From positions 1 to 43,256 of the forward strand of contig RIAY01000019.1 of NCBI GenBank assembly GCA_003833075.1: a DNA stretch of 43,256 bases, in the 5' to 3' direction. How positions within the stretch are numbered: position 1 is the stretch's first letter; the number at the start of each line of letters is the position of its first letter. Of this stretch, positions 33,148-41,794 are shown piece after piece. The translations under genes were made by a program, and so were the position numbers. The notes beneath the pieces are model-generated. The model was not told the origin of the DNA and did no database searches. It worked only from the letters and a program-made list of their open reading frames with translations. The stretch comes from Muribaculaceae bacterium Isolate-036 (Harlan) (lineage in GTDB: Bacteria; Bacteroidota; Bacteroidia; Bacteroidales; Muribaculaceae).

Positions 33148-34227
33148 ATGAATATATCTGAGCTAAAACCTCTGTTCCCGGAGGAATATACCGATGGAGG
33201 ACCTCTGGTGATTGCCGGACCCTGCAGCGCGGAAAGTGAGACGCAGGTTCTGGATGCCGCTCATGCTCTTATGAATGAAGGAATACGCATTTTTCGTGCC
33301 GGAGTCTGGAAACCGCGCACTAAACCCGGAGGATTCGAAGGCATGGGAACCCCTGCACTCGAATGGCTCGCGGAAGCGAAGAGGCAGACCGGCATGCTGA
33401 TCTCCACCGAAGTTGCATCGGCAAGACACCTTGCCGATGCCATAGATGCTGGCATTGATGCGGTGTGGATAGGAGCGAGAACCTCTGCCAACCCTTTTGC
33501 TGTGCAGGAAATCGCCGATTTCCTTGTTCAATTGCCGGCACACCGGCGAGACATGCTTGCTGTAATGGTCAAGAACCCGGTAAATACTGACCTTGAATTG
33601 TGGATCGGGGCGATAGAACGTATCTATGGGGCAGGAGTCAGACGAATCGGCGCGATTCACCGGGGATTCTCTTCATATGGCGAACACGTATACCGCAACA
33701 TGCCGGAATGGCGCATCCCCATAGAACTTCACCGCAGACTCCCTGAAATAACCATGATATGCGATCCCTCACACATAGGCGGTCGGAGGGATCTCATCGC
33801 GCCTCTGGCTTTGCAGGCGCTGCGCATGAACTTTGACGGACTTATAATAGAATGCCACTGCAACCCCGAATCGGCGTTAAGCGACAGCGGGCAACAGATA
33901 ACACCTTCCGCACTGGGGAATATTATCAAGTCCATTGCAAACAGACCGGAGACTTTATCGCAAGAAATTCTGGCGGATCTCCGCAGACAAATCGATGATA
34001 TTGACGACAGACTGATGGATATTCTTGCGCAACGCATGGCGGTAGCGAGGGAAATAGGTAGGCTGAAACAGGAAAACAATATGCCGGTTGTTCAGCCTAA
34101 ACGATATAACTCACTGATAAACGACCGCGTTGAAACGGCTGCAAAATTAGGATTGGATGCAGAATTCACAAAAAAGATACTTGCCGGGATTCACGAAGAA
34201 TCGGTAAGACAGCAGTTGAATTTATAG
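33148..34227 (+). CDS. Bifunctional DAHP synthase / chorismate mutase
   Basis: A 359-residue fusion for aromatic amino acid synthesis. The N-terminal part (about 1-265) is a KDO8P-synthase-like DAHP synthase: VIAGPCSAES, RAGVWKPRTKPGGFEGMG, VMVKNPVNTD, IGAIHRGFSSYG, MICDPSHIGGRRDLI. The C-terminal part (about 275-359) is an AroQ-type chorismate mutase helix bundle: LRRQIDDIDDRLMDILAQRMAVAREIGRLKQEN. Mutase fusion often confers feedback control by prephenate or end products in relatives. No pheA, tyrA or other shikimate gene is adjacent. ATG 33148 is preferred to TTG 33142. Confidence 0.93.
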   Translation: MNISELKPLFPEEYTDGGPLVIAGPCSAESETQVLDAAHALMNEGIRIFRAGVWKPRTKPGGFEGMGTPALEWLAEAKRQTGMLISTEVASARHLADAIDAGIDAVWIGARTSANPFAVQEIADFLVQLPAHRRDMLAVMVKNPVNTDLELWIGAIERIYGAGVRRIGAIHRGFSSYGEHVYRNMPEWRIPIELHRRLPEITMICDPSHIGGRRDLIAPLALQALRMNFDGLIIECHCNPESALSDSGQQITPSALGNIIKSIANRPETLSQEILADLRRQIDDIDDRLMDILAQRMAVAREIGRLKQENNMPVVQPKRYNSLINDRVETAAKLGLDAEFTKKILAGIHEESVRQQLNL

Positions 34228-34266
34228 CCAATGTCACAAAAATCAAGATCGGGAGTATTATAGACA

Positions 34267-34280
34267 GAAGCAATTGCTTC
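34267..34280. promoter_or_regulatory. 14-bp perfect palindrome before the sigma-factor gene
   Basis: GAAGCAATTGCTTC lies 16 nt upstream of the ATG at 34297, in the short gap after the DAHP synthase gene. It may be an operator. No clear -7 box is visible in this gap. Confidence 0.35.
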
Positions 34281-34296
34281 CAAACATGATTCCATA

Positions 34297-34788
34297 ATGA
34301 CCGATCAGGAGTTCAGAGCAGACATATTGCCCTTGCAAGACGCCATGTACCGCGTGGCATTCATCCTTTTGCGAAATGAAGAGGATGCCGCAGACATAGT
34401 GCAGGATACGATTCTTAAATTGTGGCAAAAACACAAAGAGTTATCCAGGTCGCAGAATCATAAGGCATATTGCCTGACTGCCGCAAGAAACAATGCTCTG
34501 TCACTCCTCAGGTCCCGCGACATATGCGAGGAGATTCCGGAAAGCCTTATGGCTCCTGACAACCTCCATAAAAATATGGAATCAAAAGAATCTCTCGAGA
34601 TTGCACAACGTGCTCTGGAATCGCTGCCCGACAACCAGCGGGAGGTGATCCGTCTCAGCTCTTACATGGGATGCTCCAACGAAGATATAGCCATCATGAC
34701 CGGGCTGACATCCGTAAACGTACGGGCTCTTCTATCAAGAGGCAGACGCAAGATCAGGGAAATAATGATTGACAGATATAATTTTTGA
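34297..34788 (+). CDS. ECF-type RNA polymerase sigma factor
   Basis: A 163-residue sigma-70 family protein of the extracytoplasmic-function group. Region 2 (about 15-80: YRVAFILLRNEEDAADIVQDTILKLW) binds core polymerase and the -10-type element. Region 4 (about 108-158: ALESLPDNQREVIRLSSYMGCSNEDIAIMTGLTSVNVRALLSRGRRKI) holds the helix-turn-helix. The next gene is a membrane protein with anti-sigma layout 6 nt away, then DUF4252, a common trio in Bacteroidetes. The target genes are unknown; autoregulation is likely. Confidence 0.92.
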   Translation: MTDQEFRADILPLQDAMYRVAFILLRNEEDAADIVQDTILKLWQKHKELSRSQNHKAYCLTAARNNALSLLRSRDICEEIPESLMAPDNLHKNMESKESLEIAQRALESLPDNQREVIRLSSYMGCSNEDIAIMTGLTSVNVRALLSRGRRKIREIMIDRYNF

Positions 34789-34794
34789 AGCAAT

Positions 34795-35502
34795 ATGAAT
34801 GATACGCCCCATATAATCAGAATACGTAAACTGCTGAAAGGCTATTATGACGGTTCTCTCTCGCCGGAGGAGCGTATGGAACTTGCTGATTTGTTTTCCA
34901 TACAGGACCATCTCCCGCGCGAGCTTGAGATGGAAAAAGAAATCTTCACCTCCATCGAGAATGCCGGGGAGATAAAGGTGCCGGAATACCTTTCAGATAA
35001 AATAGATGACGCGATTCGTGCGCAACGTCCTCTTAAACGCTCTCTGAAGTGGACTGCATTGTATTATGCAAGCGCGGCAGCAGCTGTGATGTTGGTTTTC
35101 ACCATGATATGGAACGCCGTGAGCCTCCCTGAAAGTTCAATTGACACCAATTGCGGTAATTCTGCCGTAATCGCAAGTTATTCTTCAGACACTTTGGAAA
35201 ACAATAAGCCACACATGATTCCGGTAAGACCGGAAATGACGGACGAAAATAAAACTGACACACCGGAAACCGCCATTCAGTCGGCAAAAGTCAAAAACAG
35301 GCTTGCGGCAACATCACCACAGAAAAGAACCCCCACCCGCGGGAATGTACGTATTGTCACAGATCAGGAGGAGGCAGACATGATTATCGACAAAGTAATG
35401 GGAATCATTTCCGAAAACATGTTTGCTGCAGAGCGTGCGTGCGACCGCCCGGACATTATAATCGAATCAATGAACCACACATTAGCTAAATCAGAATTAT
35501 GA
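34795..35502 (+). CDS. Single-pass membrane protein, probable anti-sigma factor
   Basis: A 235-residue protein with a cytosolic N-terminal domain (about 1-85, IRKLLKGYYDGSLSPEERMELADLF), one membrane helix (about 86-107) and a polar, low-complexity periplasmic part. It lacks an obvious ZAS zinc motif. Its position 6 nt after an ECF sigma gene and its topology suggest that it holds the sigma factor at the membrane until a signal arrives. This is inferred from context. It overlaps the next gene by ATGA. Confidence 0.7.
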   Translation: MNDTPHIIRIRKLLKGYYDGSLSPEERMELADLFSIQDHLPRELEMEKEIFTSIENAGEIKVPEYLSDKIDDAIRAQRPLKRSLKWTALYYASAAAAVMLVFTMIWNAVSLPESSIDTNCGNSAVIASYSSDTLENNKPHMIPVRPEMTDENKTDTPETAIQSAKVKNRLAATSPQKRTPTRGNVRIVTDQEEADMIIDKVMGIISENMFAAERACDRPDIIIESMNHTLAKSEL

Positions 35503-35966
35503 AAAGAATGCCATTAAAGACGTTTGTCATGTCAATGGTCATGACACTCTGCGGAATCACAGCTTCTGCGACAGATCTGTTTCCAAAACTGTATGATTCC
35601 CCGAACATCGAGACCATTTATGTGTCTAAGGCAATGATGATGAACTCCAACAAATCAAGAGACACCCTCTACCGCCAGCTGAATATCTATGACAGCAAGA
35701 ACCTCGATGACCTATATATCTACACAGCCCGCACTCCGGAGGGGATAGAACTTGCCGACAAGGAACTCGACAGTTTCAAAAACAAGAACAAGAACCTCGA
35801 AATTCTTATGCGCACAAAAACAGAGAAAGAGGAGTCCGTTATCTACGGCATACCTTCCGATAATTCCGGACTATACTCCACTCTGATCATAATGAACCAC
35901 GGAAAAAATTTCTCGATGATAGTGCTCACCGGCAAGATCTCACTTAACTTCGGACAGGGAGGATAA
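35499..35966 (+). CDS. DUF4252 family exported protein
   Basis: A 155-residue exported protein with a signal peptide (about 1-24, ending ASA). The pattern LFPKLYDSPNIETIYVSKAMM and the C-terminal LIIMNHGKNFSMIVLTGKISL match DUF4252, a Bacteroidetes family often found beside ECF sigma/anti-sigma pairs. Its function is unknown; a role in sensing or in the sigma regulon is inferred. The last 27 nt overlap tail-to-tail with the transglutaminase-like gene on the opposite strand. Confidence 0.82.
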   Translation: MKRMPLKTFVMSMVMTLCGITASATDLFPKLYDSPNIETIYVSKAMMMNSNKSRDTLYRQLNIYDSKNLDDLYIYTARTPEGIELADKELDSFKNKNKNLEILMRTKTEKEESVIYGIPSDNSGLYSTLIIMNHGKNFSMIVLTGKISLNFGQGG

Positions 35967-38579
35967 GATTCCTGCGAGCCTGTCACCGATGCCGATGGTG
36001 TAGCCCTGCGTGGCAAACACAACGCGGTTAAAGGAATCAGCTACGACAACAAGCGGGCGCTCCTCACCTGACAGATTCAATGAGTTTTTCAACTCTCTGA
36101 ATGAAGCGCCATCATTGTCGATTCCGAAAACCGCCGTCGCAGGGAGAGAAGGATATGCATCGAAATTAAAACGCTTCATCTCCCCTTCGCTGCCGAACAG
36201 CAGCAACACTTTACCGCCAGTCTTCTCCAGATCGTCCCTGTGCGCGGAAATATCATTGAGGATATGCGCGGAAGGCTCGTCCGAGGGTTTTACAAGCGCA
36301 AGCACATAATAGCCGCGACCGGTTGTGGATAATATACTTTTGTCTGCGCCGGTCGCTTTATCATGATAGATATTCTCAGCATTAAGCGAACCTATCACCG
36401 ACAACGCATCCGGATCATCACGGATTACCATAGGAACAGCAGTCTCCCGATTCTCCGCCACATTGAAAAGCTCTCCTCTGGCGAGTACCGATCCATCCGC
36501 CATCCGGCGCCCCGTAAGAAGCATATATTCACCACAATCGAGTCTGACTCCATCTGCTGCAATCTCTTTAAGTCCGCTCCCCTCGCCATATTCAAGCTGA
36601 ACAGGCACCCCTCCGTTTAATCTTGATATTGAGAAATGAGAATAGTAACGGGGATTCTCCAAACGACCCTCGGGTGTATAGAGCACACGTAAGTCTCCTT
36701 TGGGTGTCAGATCTGCCTTCCTCTCATCTCCGGCAGTATCAAACCTTGCGTCTATCCATTCTCCCGACTCACCGGCATACTGGGTCTTGGACGTGACCGG
36801 GTCTATACGCGAGGGTATGCCGATGCTTCTTGCCACTGACACGAAGAATATGTTGCGCGACAAGGGATCTGCCTGAGCAGTGCGCCAGACCGCTCTCGGA
36901 TCCATCCTTAATCCTGATGGATTTCCAAGTGTGTCAATGGAGATGTTTGAAGCCGTCCATGCCACAAGATAACTCGGATTTCTACGAAAGGCATCCGCCA
37001 TATCGGGTGATATCTCTGCAGTGAAAAACGCTTTATAAGGCACGAGCCCCTCATTCTCAACACGCGGATTAAGAACATAATCCACATATAGAGGATGATT
37101 CATAACGGGGGTGTTCATAAGATTGTCGGTCAAAACTTCCTCACTTATGTCACGGCGGTCTTTCTCACTTATCGCACAAAGAAGATCCAATGCTCTGTCA
37201 CGCTCTTCCTGACTACAGTCTCCGATGAAACGAAGAATCATTTTCCAATTGCCTCTTGCATCAATGAGAACCTTCGCCAGTCTCTCGCTGGCAACACCCA
37301 GTCTGCTGGCAACCGGCTGAGACATTTCTTTATTAAAAAATGTAGAGGTGTACGCAGTGCGAATGCTGTCTTCTTCAGCAAGACGACATATGTTTCTTTT
37401 TTCTGCATCCTCACTTACTCCCGGGAGTTTTCCGGACTGCGACGGAGGAACGATGTCTAATTCAAAGCTACCGGAATAATCCTTCCGTTTGTCCATTCTT
37501 ATCTCAACTATCCCTGCCGAAGAGTTTCCCTTTCCGAATCCATAATATTCCCCGTCTGTTGCCCACACAACGACATCGCCGAGACCCGCCGACAGAGATG
37601 CCATCCCGTCTCGATCTGCCGTTTTGGTTGCGGCAGGGAAAAAGTCGGCATAATTGTATATACAGAAATTCACTTTCGCTCCTGAAGCCGGATTGCCCTT
37701 ACTGTCAGTCACACATACTTTGATTTCACCTGTAGGCGCATAATTGGAAGTGACATTTATGGTGGTGAGAAGGGGTTCGGTTTTCAGTATTTCCTCCGGT
37801 CCGTCGTAAGGACCGAAGACTTTTGTTGTCATCAGCATACCCCTTGACGCCGGGGCGTTGAACCATGCAATATTCAGATCTGCAGCCGGCTCACAAGCTC
37901 CGAGAAAAAACCATTTCCCGTCTGCCCAAGCCTCTACCCAGGCATGATTGTCATCTGTGTGCGCCCATCGTGGTGTGTATACCTGCCTTGCAGGAATGCC
38001 CACACTGCGAAGTGCGGCTACCGTAAATGTCGATTCCTCGCCGCAACGACCGATAGCCTGGCTTACACAACTCAACGGACTGCTTGTACGCGCATCGGAG
38101 GGGCAATAGGTAACTTTCTCATGACACCAGTGATTCACCTCAAGAATGGCATCGCGCATGGAAAGATTTTTTACCCTGTCTTTAAGTTCATTATAAAAAA
38201 CTTCCCGGCTCATGTCGAGATTCTCGTTATTCACTCTCACCGGCAATACGAAATGACGGAATTCCCGTTCTGGAACAGACTTGCCCCAAGGCATCTCCTC
38301 TTTTGCTTTGAGCGAAGACCGCACATTCGCAAGAAAGAATTCCGGCGCATATGCAGTTATATCAGGAGTCTGCATGTATGCGTAAAGCCATTTCATCGCC
38401 TCCCGCTCATCCTGCCCCAAGGTATCGAGCGATGCTGGAGAAAAGCCGTAAAGCGAACTTGCGATATTTACTCTTCTGCTGAAAGCTTTGTCAGTATCCG
38501 CAGAAGGGACAATGACTCCTGCTGTTATCATGAGGCAACATGTAATGAGTATTGCCGATGCCATATATCTTTTTATCAT
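35940..38579 (-). CDS. Large exported transglutaminase-like protein
   Basis: An 879-residue exported protein with an N-terminal signal segment (about 1-28). The transglutaminase core shows the Cys and His of the catalytic triad: C179 (GRCGEES) and H212 (DDNHAWVEAW). E230 (FLGACEP) lies where Asp is usual. A beta-sandwich (about 275-365, EIKVCVTDSKGNPASGAKVNF) follows. Residues about 562-615 look like a degenerate second core without Cys or His. The C-terminus (about 790-879) resembles a thioredoxin-like fold without CxxC. It may be a peptidase-like or cross-linking enzyme acting on cell-surface peptides. The substrate is unknown. Confidence 0.8.
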   Translation of the reverse strand: MIKRYMASAILITCCLMITAGVIVPSADTDKAFSRRVNIASSLYGFSPASLDTLGQDEREAMKWLYAYMQTPDITAYAPEFFLANVRSSLKAKEEMPWGKSVPEREFRHFVLPVRVNNENLDMSREVFYNELKDRVKNLSMRDAILEVNHWCHEKVTYCPSDARTSSPLSCVSQAIGRCGEESTFTVAALRSVGIPARQVYTPRWAHTDDNHAWVEAWADGKWFFLGACEPAADLNIAWFNAPASRGMLMTTKVFGPYDGPEEILKTEPLLTTINVTSNYAPTGEIKVCVTDSKGNPASGAKVNFCIYNYADFFPAATKTADRDGMASLSAGLGDVVVWATDGEYYGFGKGNSSAGIVEIRMDKRKDYSGSFELDIVPPSQSGKLPGVSEDAEKRNICRLAEEDSIRTAYTSTFFNKEMSQPVASRLGVASERLAKVLIDARGNWKMILRFIGDCSQEERDRALDLLCAISEKDRRDISEEVLTDNLMNTPVMNHPLYVDYVLNPRVENEGLVPYKAFFTAEISPDMADAFRRNPSYLVAWTASNISIDTLGNPSGLRMDPRAVWRTAQADPLSRNIFFVSVARSIGIPSRIDPVTSKTQYAGESGEWIDARFDTAGDERKADLTPKGDLRVLYTPEGRLENPRYYSHFSISRLNGGVPVQLEYGEGSGLKEIAADGVRLDCGEYMLLTGRRMADGSVLARGELFNVAENRETAVPMVIRDDPDALSVIGSLNAENIYHDKATGADKSILSTTGRGYYVLALVKPSDEPSAHILNDISAHRDDLEKTGGKVLLLFGSEGEMKRFNFDAYPSLPATAVFGIDNDGASFRELKNSLNLSGEERPLVVVADSFNRVVFATQGYTIGIGDRLAGILSSLSEVK

Positions 38580-38597
38580 ATGGTATTTAGAGTTCGT

Positions 38598-39380
38598 TTA
38601 AAATAAAAGGTCTTGGTGTGCGCTCTTGACAAGCTGTTTGACAATAGCAGCAGAAGTTACGAATCGTGAGTATTCATCCGCTTCTCCACTGCCCATCCCC
38701 ACGTTTTCTCTGCGGAAACGCATTTTGCTCGCCACTCGTTCCTTGGCAGATGCATGAATCTCAGTTACTCCCGTTGCATCAACTATCCGGCGTATATTCT
38801 CAGGAGTCACACCGGCACCGGGCATTATGGAGATTCTTCCATCGGCTCGTGCCTTCAGTTCGGCAATAAGTTCAATGCCGGCTTCGGCAGTAGGAGCCTG
38901 TCCCGATGTAAGAATACGGTCGAAACCAAGCCTTACTGCTGTCTCCAGAGCTTCAAACGGATCGCGACACATATCAAATGCACGATGAAAAGTCATAGAC
39001 ACCTTCTGTTCCGGCAATGTTGTCTGCCTTATGGCATCAATCACTTTCTCACACGCATATTCGTCGATTTCGCCATCTGATGTCAATGCACCGAACACTA
39101 TGCCGTCTGCCTGACAGCCTACAGCATAAGCCGTATCCTGCACACATTGCGACAATTCTTTGTCGCTGTACAGAAAATCACCCGGGCGCGGACGAACAAG
39201 GACATTTACCGGAACCGGAGACATCAGTCTTCTGCTTTTCCACAACGCCTGCTCCAGAAGTCCGGCGGAAGGAGTGAGTCCGCCCGCCTCCAGTCCGCAG
39301 CACAGTTCGATACGTCCGGCTCCGCCGGTAAGAGCAGCTCCAACGCTGTCTATATCTCCGCAACAGATTTCAAGTATCAT
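38598..39380 (-). CDS. cutC: CutC family protein
   Basis: A 260-residue TIM-barrel protein of the CutC family, named for copper homeostasis, although the role in copper tolerance is disputed. Motifs: LEICCGDIDSVGAALTGGAGRIELCCGLEAGGLTPS at the N-terminus, VNVLVRPRPGDFLYS, MTFHRAFDMCRDPFEALE, and ISIMPGAGVTPENI. It overlaps the fucosidase stop by 4 nt (ATGA), so the two genes are co-translated. In Bacteroidetes cutC is often near glycoside hydrolases, which hints at a carbohydrate-linked role (inference). Confidence 0.92.
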   Translation of the reverse strand: MILEICCGDIDSVGAALTGGAGRIELCCGLEAGGLTPSAGLLEQALWKSRRLMSPVPVNVLVRPRPGDFLYSDKELSQCVQDTAYAVGCQADGIVFGALTSDGEIDEYACEKVIDAIRQTTLPEQKVSMTFHRAFDMCRDPFEALETAVRLGFDRILTSGQAPTAEAGIELIAELKARADGRISIMPGAGVTPENIRRIVDATGVTEIHASAKERVASKMRFRRENVGMGSGEADEYSRFVTSAAIVKQLVKSAHQDLLF

Positions 39381-40684
39381 ATCTCAACCTCTATTATATA
39401 GTCATCACAGTCAGGGATGGAAGGCAGCGAAACAATAAAGCCATCCTTCTGTCTCTTATACCTCAATACATTTTTTCCCGCGTATTCACGAACGCCCTTG
39501 ATTTTGCACTTATAGGGCACAAACACTTCTGTCGTGTCAGGCGACATTACATGAAGATAAAGCCGCGACCCTTTCGTGGTGGCAGTCCCCCACTTCTGAG
39601 GTCCGAACGGAGAGCCTTGCGTTCCGTATATTGTCTCACCGTTAGCTCTCAGCCATTTCCCCATATCTTTCAGTCGCTCCAAAGACACTGCAGGCAACTC
39701 TCCATTGGGTTGAGGACCTATGTTGAGCAGAAGATTCGCACCCATGCCGGCTGTCTTCACAAGATAACGTACAAGAGTCCGGCTGTCTTTATAGTCAGTA
39801 TCCTCTACCTTATATCCCCACATGCCGTTCATTGTCTGACACGTCTCAAGAGGCAGACTGCTTATTCCGTTCTCACCGCTATATCCGGCAGTATTCTCTC
39901 CTGGCACATCGCGCTCAAAAATCTGTATGTCTTCCCCCGGAAAAGGTGGACGGTGGTGATTGTTGCCGACAAGACACCCCGGCTGAAGGTTATGTATAAG
40001 GGCATACTGTTCGGGAAGCTGCCAGTCAAATGGCTTCTCATCTTCTTCATGATCCCACCACCCGTCGAACCAGATTGCTCTCACCGGTCCGTAATTGGTA
40101 AGCAATTCGGTAAGCTGGCGATTCATGAATTTATAATAGGAACCCCAGTCGTTTATAAGAGAATCGCGCCCCGTGGTTCGTCCGGTTCTACCAAGAGGGT
40201 AGTCCTGACGTCCCCAGTCAAGATGCGAATAATAAAGATGCAGTTTTACATCCTGAGCAATGCACTCATCTGAAAGTTCTTTCAGCACATCGCGTCCGAA
40301 TGGAGTGCCGTCAACTATATTGTAATCGCTCTCTTCCGTCTTGAACATGGAGAATCCGTCATGATGACGCGTTGTGAAACATACATATCTCGCTCCGGAA
40401 TCCTTGATTGCACTTACCCATTCCTTTGCGTTGAAATCCGCAGGATAAAATCCCCGCGCATGTTTTGAATATTCCGAATGCAGCGGTCCGTTATTGAGAT
40501 ACCACTCCCCTCTGGCAAACATGCTGTAGATTCCCCAATGAATAAATATACCGAAACGGTCTGACGAGAATTCCGCCTGACTCTTTCTGACTTCAGCCGA
40601 TGGAACATACTCTTCTGCACATAGACACGCGGGATATGATATTGCGAGTGCAGCCAATGCCGTCAAGATTAAATTTTTGCCCAT
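39377..40684 (-). CDS. Exported GH29 alpha-L-fucosidase
   Basis: A 435-residue glycoside hydrolase of family 29 that releases L-fucose from host glycans such as mucin. A signal peptide (about 1-23) directs it to the periplasm or surface. Motifs: RFGIFIHWGIYSMFARGEWY, FTTRHHDGFSMF (active-site histidines 107-108), and AIWFDGWW with the likely nucleophile D207. The general acid/base cannot be assigned with certainty. A TTG at 40693 would extend it slightly; ATG 40684 is preferred. It heads the fucosidase-cutC pair. No SusC/SusD pair or sulfatase is nearby, so it is not part of a visible polysaccharide utilisation locus. Confidence 0.92.
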   Translation of the reverse strand: MGKNLILTALAALAISYPACLCAEEYVPSAEVRKSQAEFSSDRFGIFIHWGIYSMFARGEWYLNNGPLHSEYSKHARGFYPADFNAKEWVSAIKDSGARYVCFTTRHHDGFSMFKTEESDYNIVDGTPFGRDVLKELSDECIAQDVKLHLYYSHLDWGRQDYPLGRTGRTTGRDSLINDWGSYYKFMNRQLTELLTNYGPVRAIWFDGWWDHEEDEKPFDWQLPEQYALIHNLQPGCLVGNNHHRPPFPGEDIQIFERDVPGENTAGYSGENGISSLPLETCQTMNGMWGYKVEDTDYKDSRTLVRYLVKTAGMGANLLLNIGPQPNGELPAVSLERLKDMGKWLRANGETIYGTQGSPFGPQKWGTATTKGSRLYLHVMSPDTTEVFVPYKCKIKGVREYAGKNVLRYKRQKDGFIVSLPSIPDCDDYIIEVEI

Positions 40685-40704
40685 AAATGTCAAGTATTAC
40701 ACCA

Positions 40705-40736
40705 CAAAAATAGCTGTTTAATTCCGTTTTTCCAAA
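40705..40736 (-). promoter_or_regulatory. Promoter of the fucosidase-cutC unit
   Basis: On the minus strand TTTG (40736-40733), 20 nt, then TATTTTTG (40712-40705). The predicted leader is about 15-20 nt. Confidence 0.62.
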
Positions 40737-40811
40737 AGTTGGCACATCCTTACGCCAAACACGCCGCAGATTTGTTTCAATCAGAAAAATGTATTTAATT
40801 TGTAGAATGTT

Positions 40812-40861
40812 GCGGATGTGTCCGCTTAAGACAGGCTCTGCATCCCGGTAATAAGAACCGG
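40812..40861 (+). other. Two small hairpins in the prmC leader region
   Basis: GCGGA (40812-40816) with TCCGC (40821-40825), and CCGGT (40845-40849) with ACCGG (40857-40861). They lie between a possible -7 box (around 40795-40802) and the prmC start. The rest of the gap from 40737 to 40918 shows nothing else I can support. Confidence 0.25.
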
Positions 40862-40918
40862 TGAATATGGCACAGATAAGCCGGACAAGGAGAACAGGTC
40901 TTATAAAAGTAATACGAT

Positions 40919-41782
40919 ATGGAAAAAGATTCAATTACAGTCGGCTCGCTTGCCCGCGGCATGCAGTCCCGACTATCTCCGATATATGGCGAAAGTGAGG
41001 CAAAGGCAATGGTGCGTCTTATATTTCATTCCCTTAAAGGGTGGAGCCTGACAGACATGATGATTCATTCCGACAATCCTGTATCGCAATACATGCTTGA
41101 CAAGACCGGAGAAATAGTGGTCCGCCTCTTGAAGAATGAACCGATTCAATATATCTTAGGCGAAGCATATTTCTACGGAATGAACTTAAAAGTGAACCGC
41201 TCCACACTTATCCCGCGCCCGGAAACAGAAGAGCTTGCTGATCTGATAATACAGGAAAACGGCTCAAGGAAGGATTTGCGTGTGCTTGACATAGGAACGG
41301 GGTCGGGAGCGATTGCAATAGCTCTCTCCAGAAACCTTCCGTTCGCGGATGTCATGGCAATAGATATTTCTTCAGATGCATTGAGGACAGCGGAAGAAAA
41401 CGCCGAATCTCTCCATTGCAATATACGCTTCATGTGTGAAGACATATTCAGATACGAACCGATGACGGATTCCTTAGACATAATTGTGAGCAATCCACCG
41501 TATATCGATGAATCGGAAAAGGATTCGATGGAAAAGAATGTACTCGAATATGAACCTCATTCGGCTTTATTTGTTCCCGATAACAATCCTTTGATCTACT
41601 ATACACGTATTGCAGAAATAGCTACTGATGCCTTGCAATCTGAGGGACGGCTCTATTTTGAAATAAATCCACGACACTCTTCTGAACTCGCGACATATCT
41701 CGAAAATGAAGGTTTCGCTGATGTCTGCGTCATAAAAGACATCAATGGTAAAGAGAGATTCATTAAATGCAGAAAGCGTTGA
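40919..41782 (+). CDS. prmC: Peptide chain release factor N5-glutamine methyltransferase
   Basis: A 287-residue SAM-dependent methyltransferase that methylates the GGQ glutamine of release factors. An N-terminal helical domain (about 1-75) is followed by the Rossmann methyltransferase domain with IPRPETEELADLI, the SAM loop LDIGTGSGAIAIAL (123-136) and the catalytic NPPY (192-195, VSNPPYIDESE). First of the prmC-recX-comF unit, with recX 12 nt downstream. Confidence 0.95.
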   Translation: MEKDSITVGSLARGMQSRLSPIYGESEAKAMVRLIFHSLKGWSLTDMMIHSDNPVSQYMLDKTGEIVVRLLKNEPIQYILGEAYFYGMNLKVNRSTLIPRPETEELADLIIQENGSRKDLRVLDIGTGSGAIAIALSRNLPFADVMAIDISSDALRTAEENAESLHCNIRFMCEDIFRYEPMTDSLDIIVSNPPYIDESEKDSMEKNVLEYEPHSALFVPDNNPLIYYTRIAEIATDALQSEGRLYFEINPRHSSELATYLENEGFADVCVIKDINGKERFIKCRKR

Positions 41783-41794
41783 AATCAGTTAATC

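Noticed and set aside
37944..38606. 220-codon plus-strand frame inside the transglutaminase-like gene
   Set aside because: It is antisense to the catalytic core of a real gene, and its composition does not resemble a folded protein.
39551..40273. 240-codon plus-strand frame inside the fucosidase gene
   Set aside because: It is the shadow of a conserved GH29 gene with no promoter or family features of its own.
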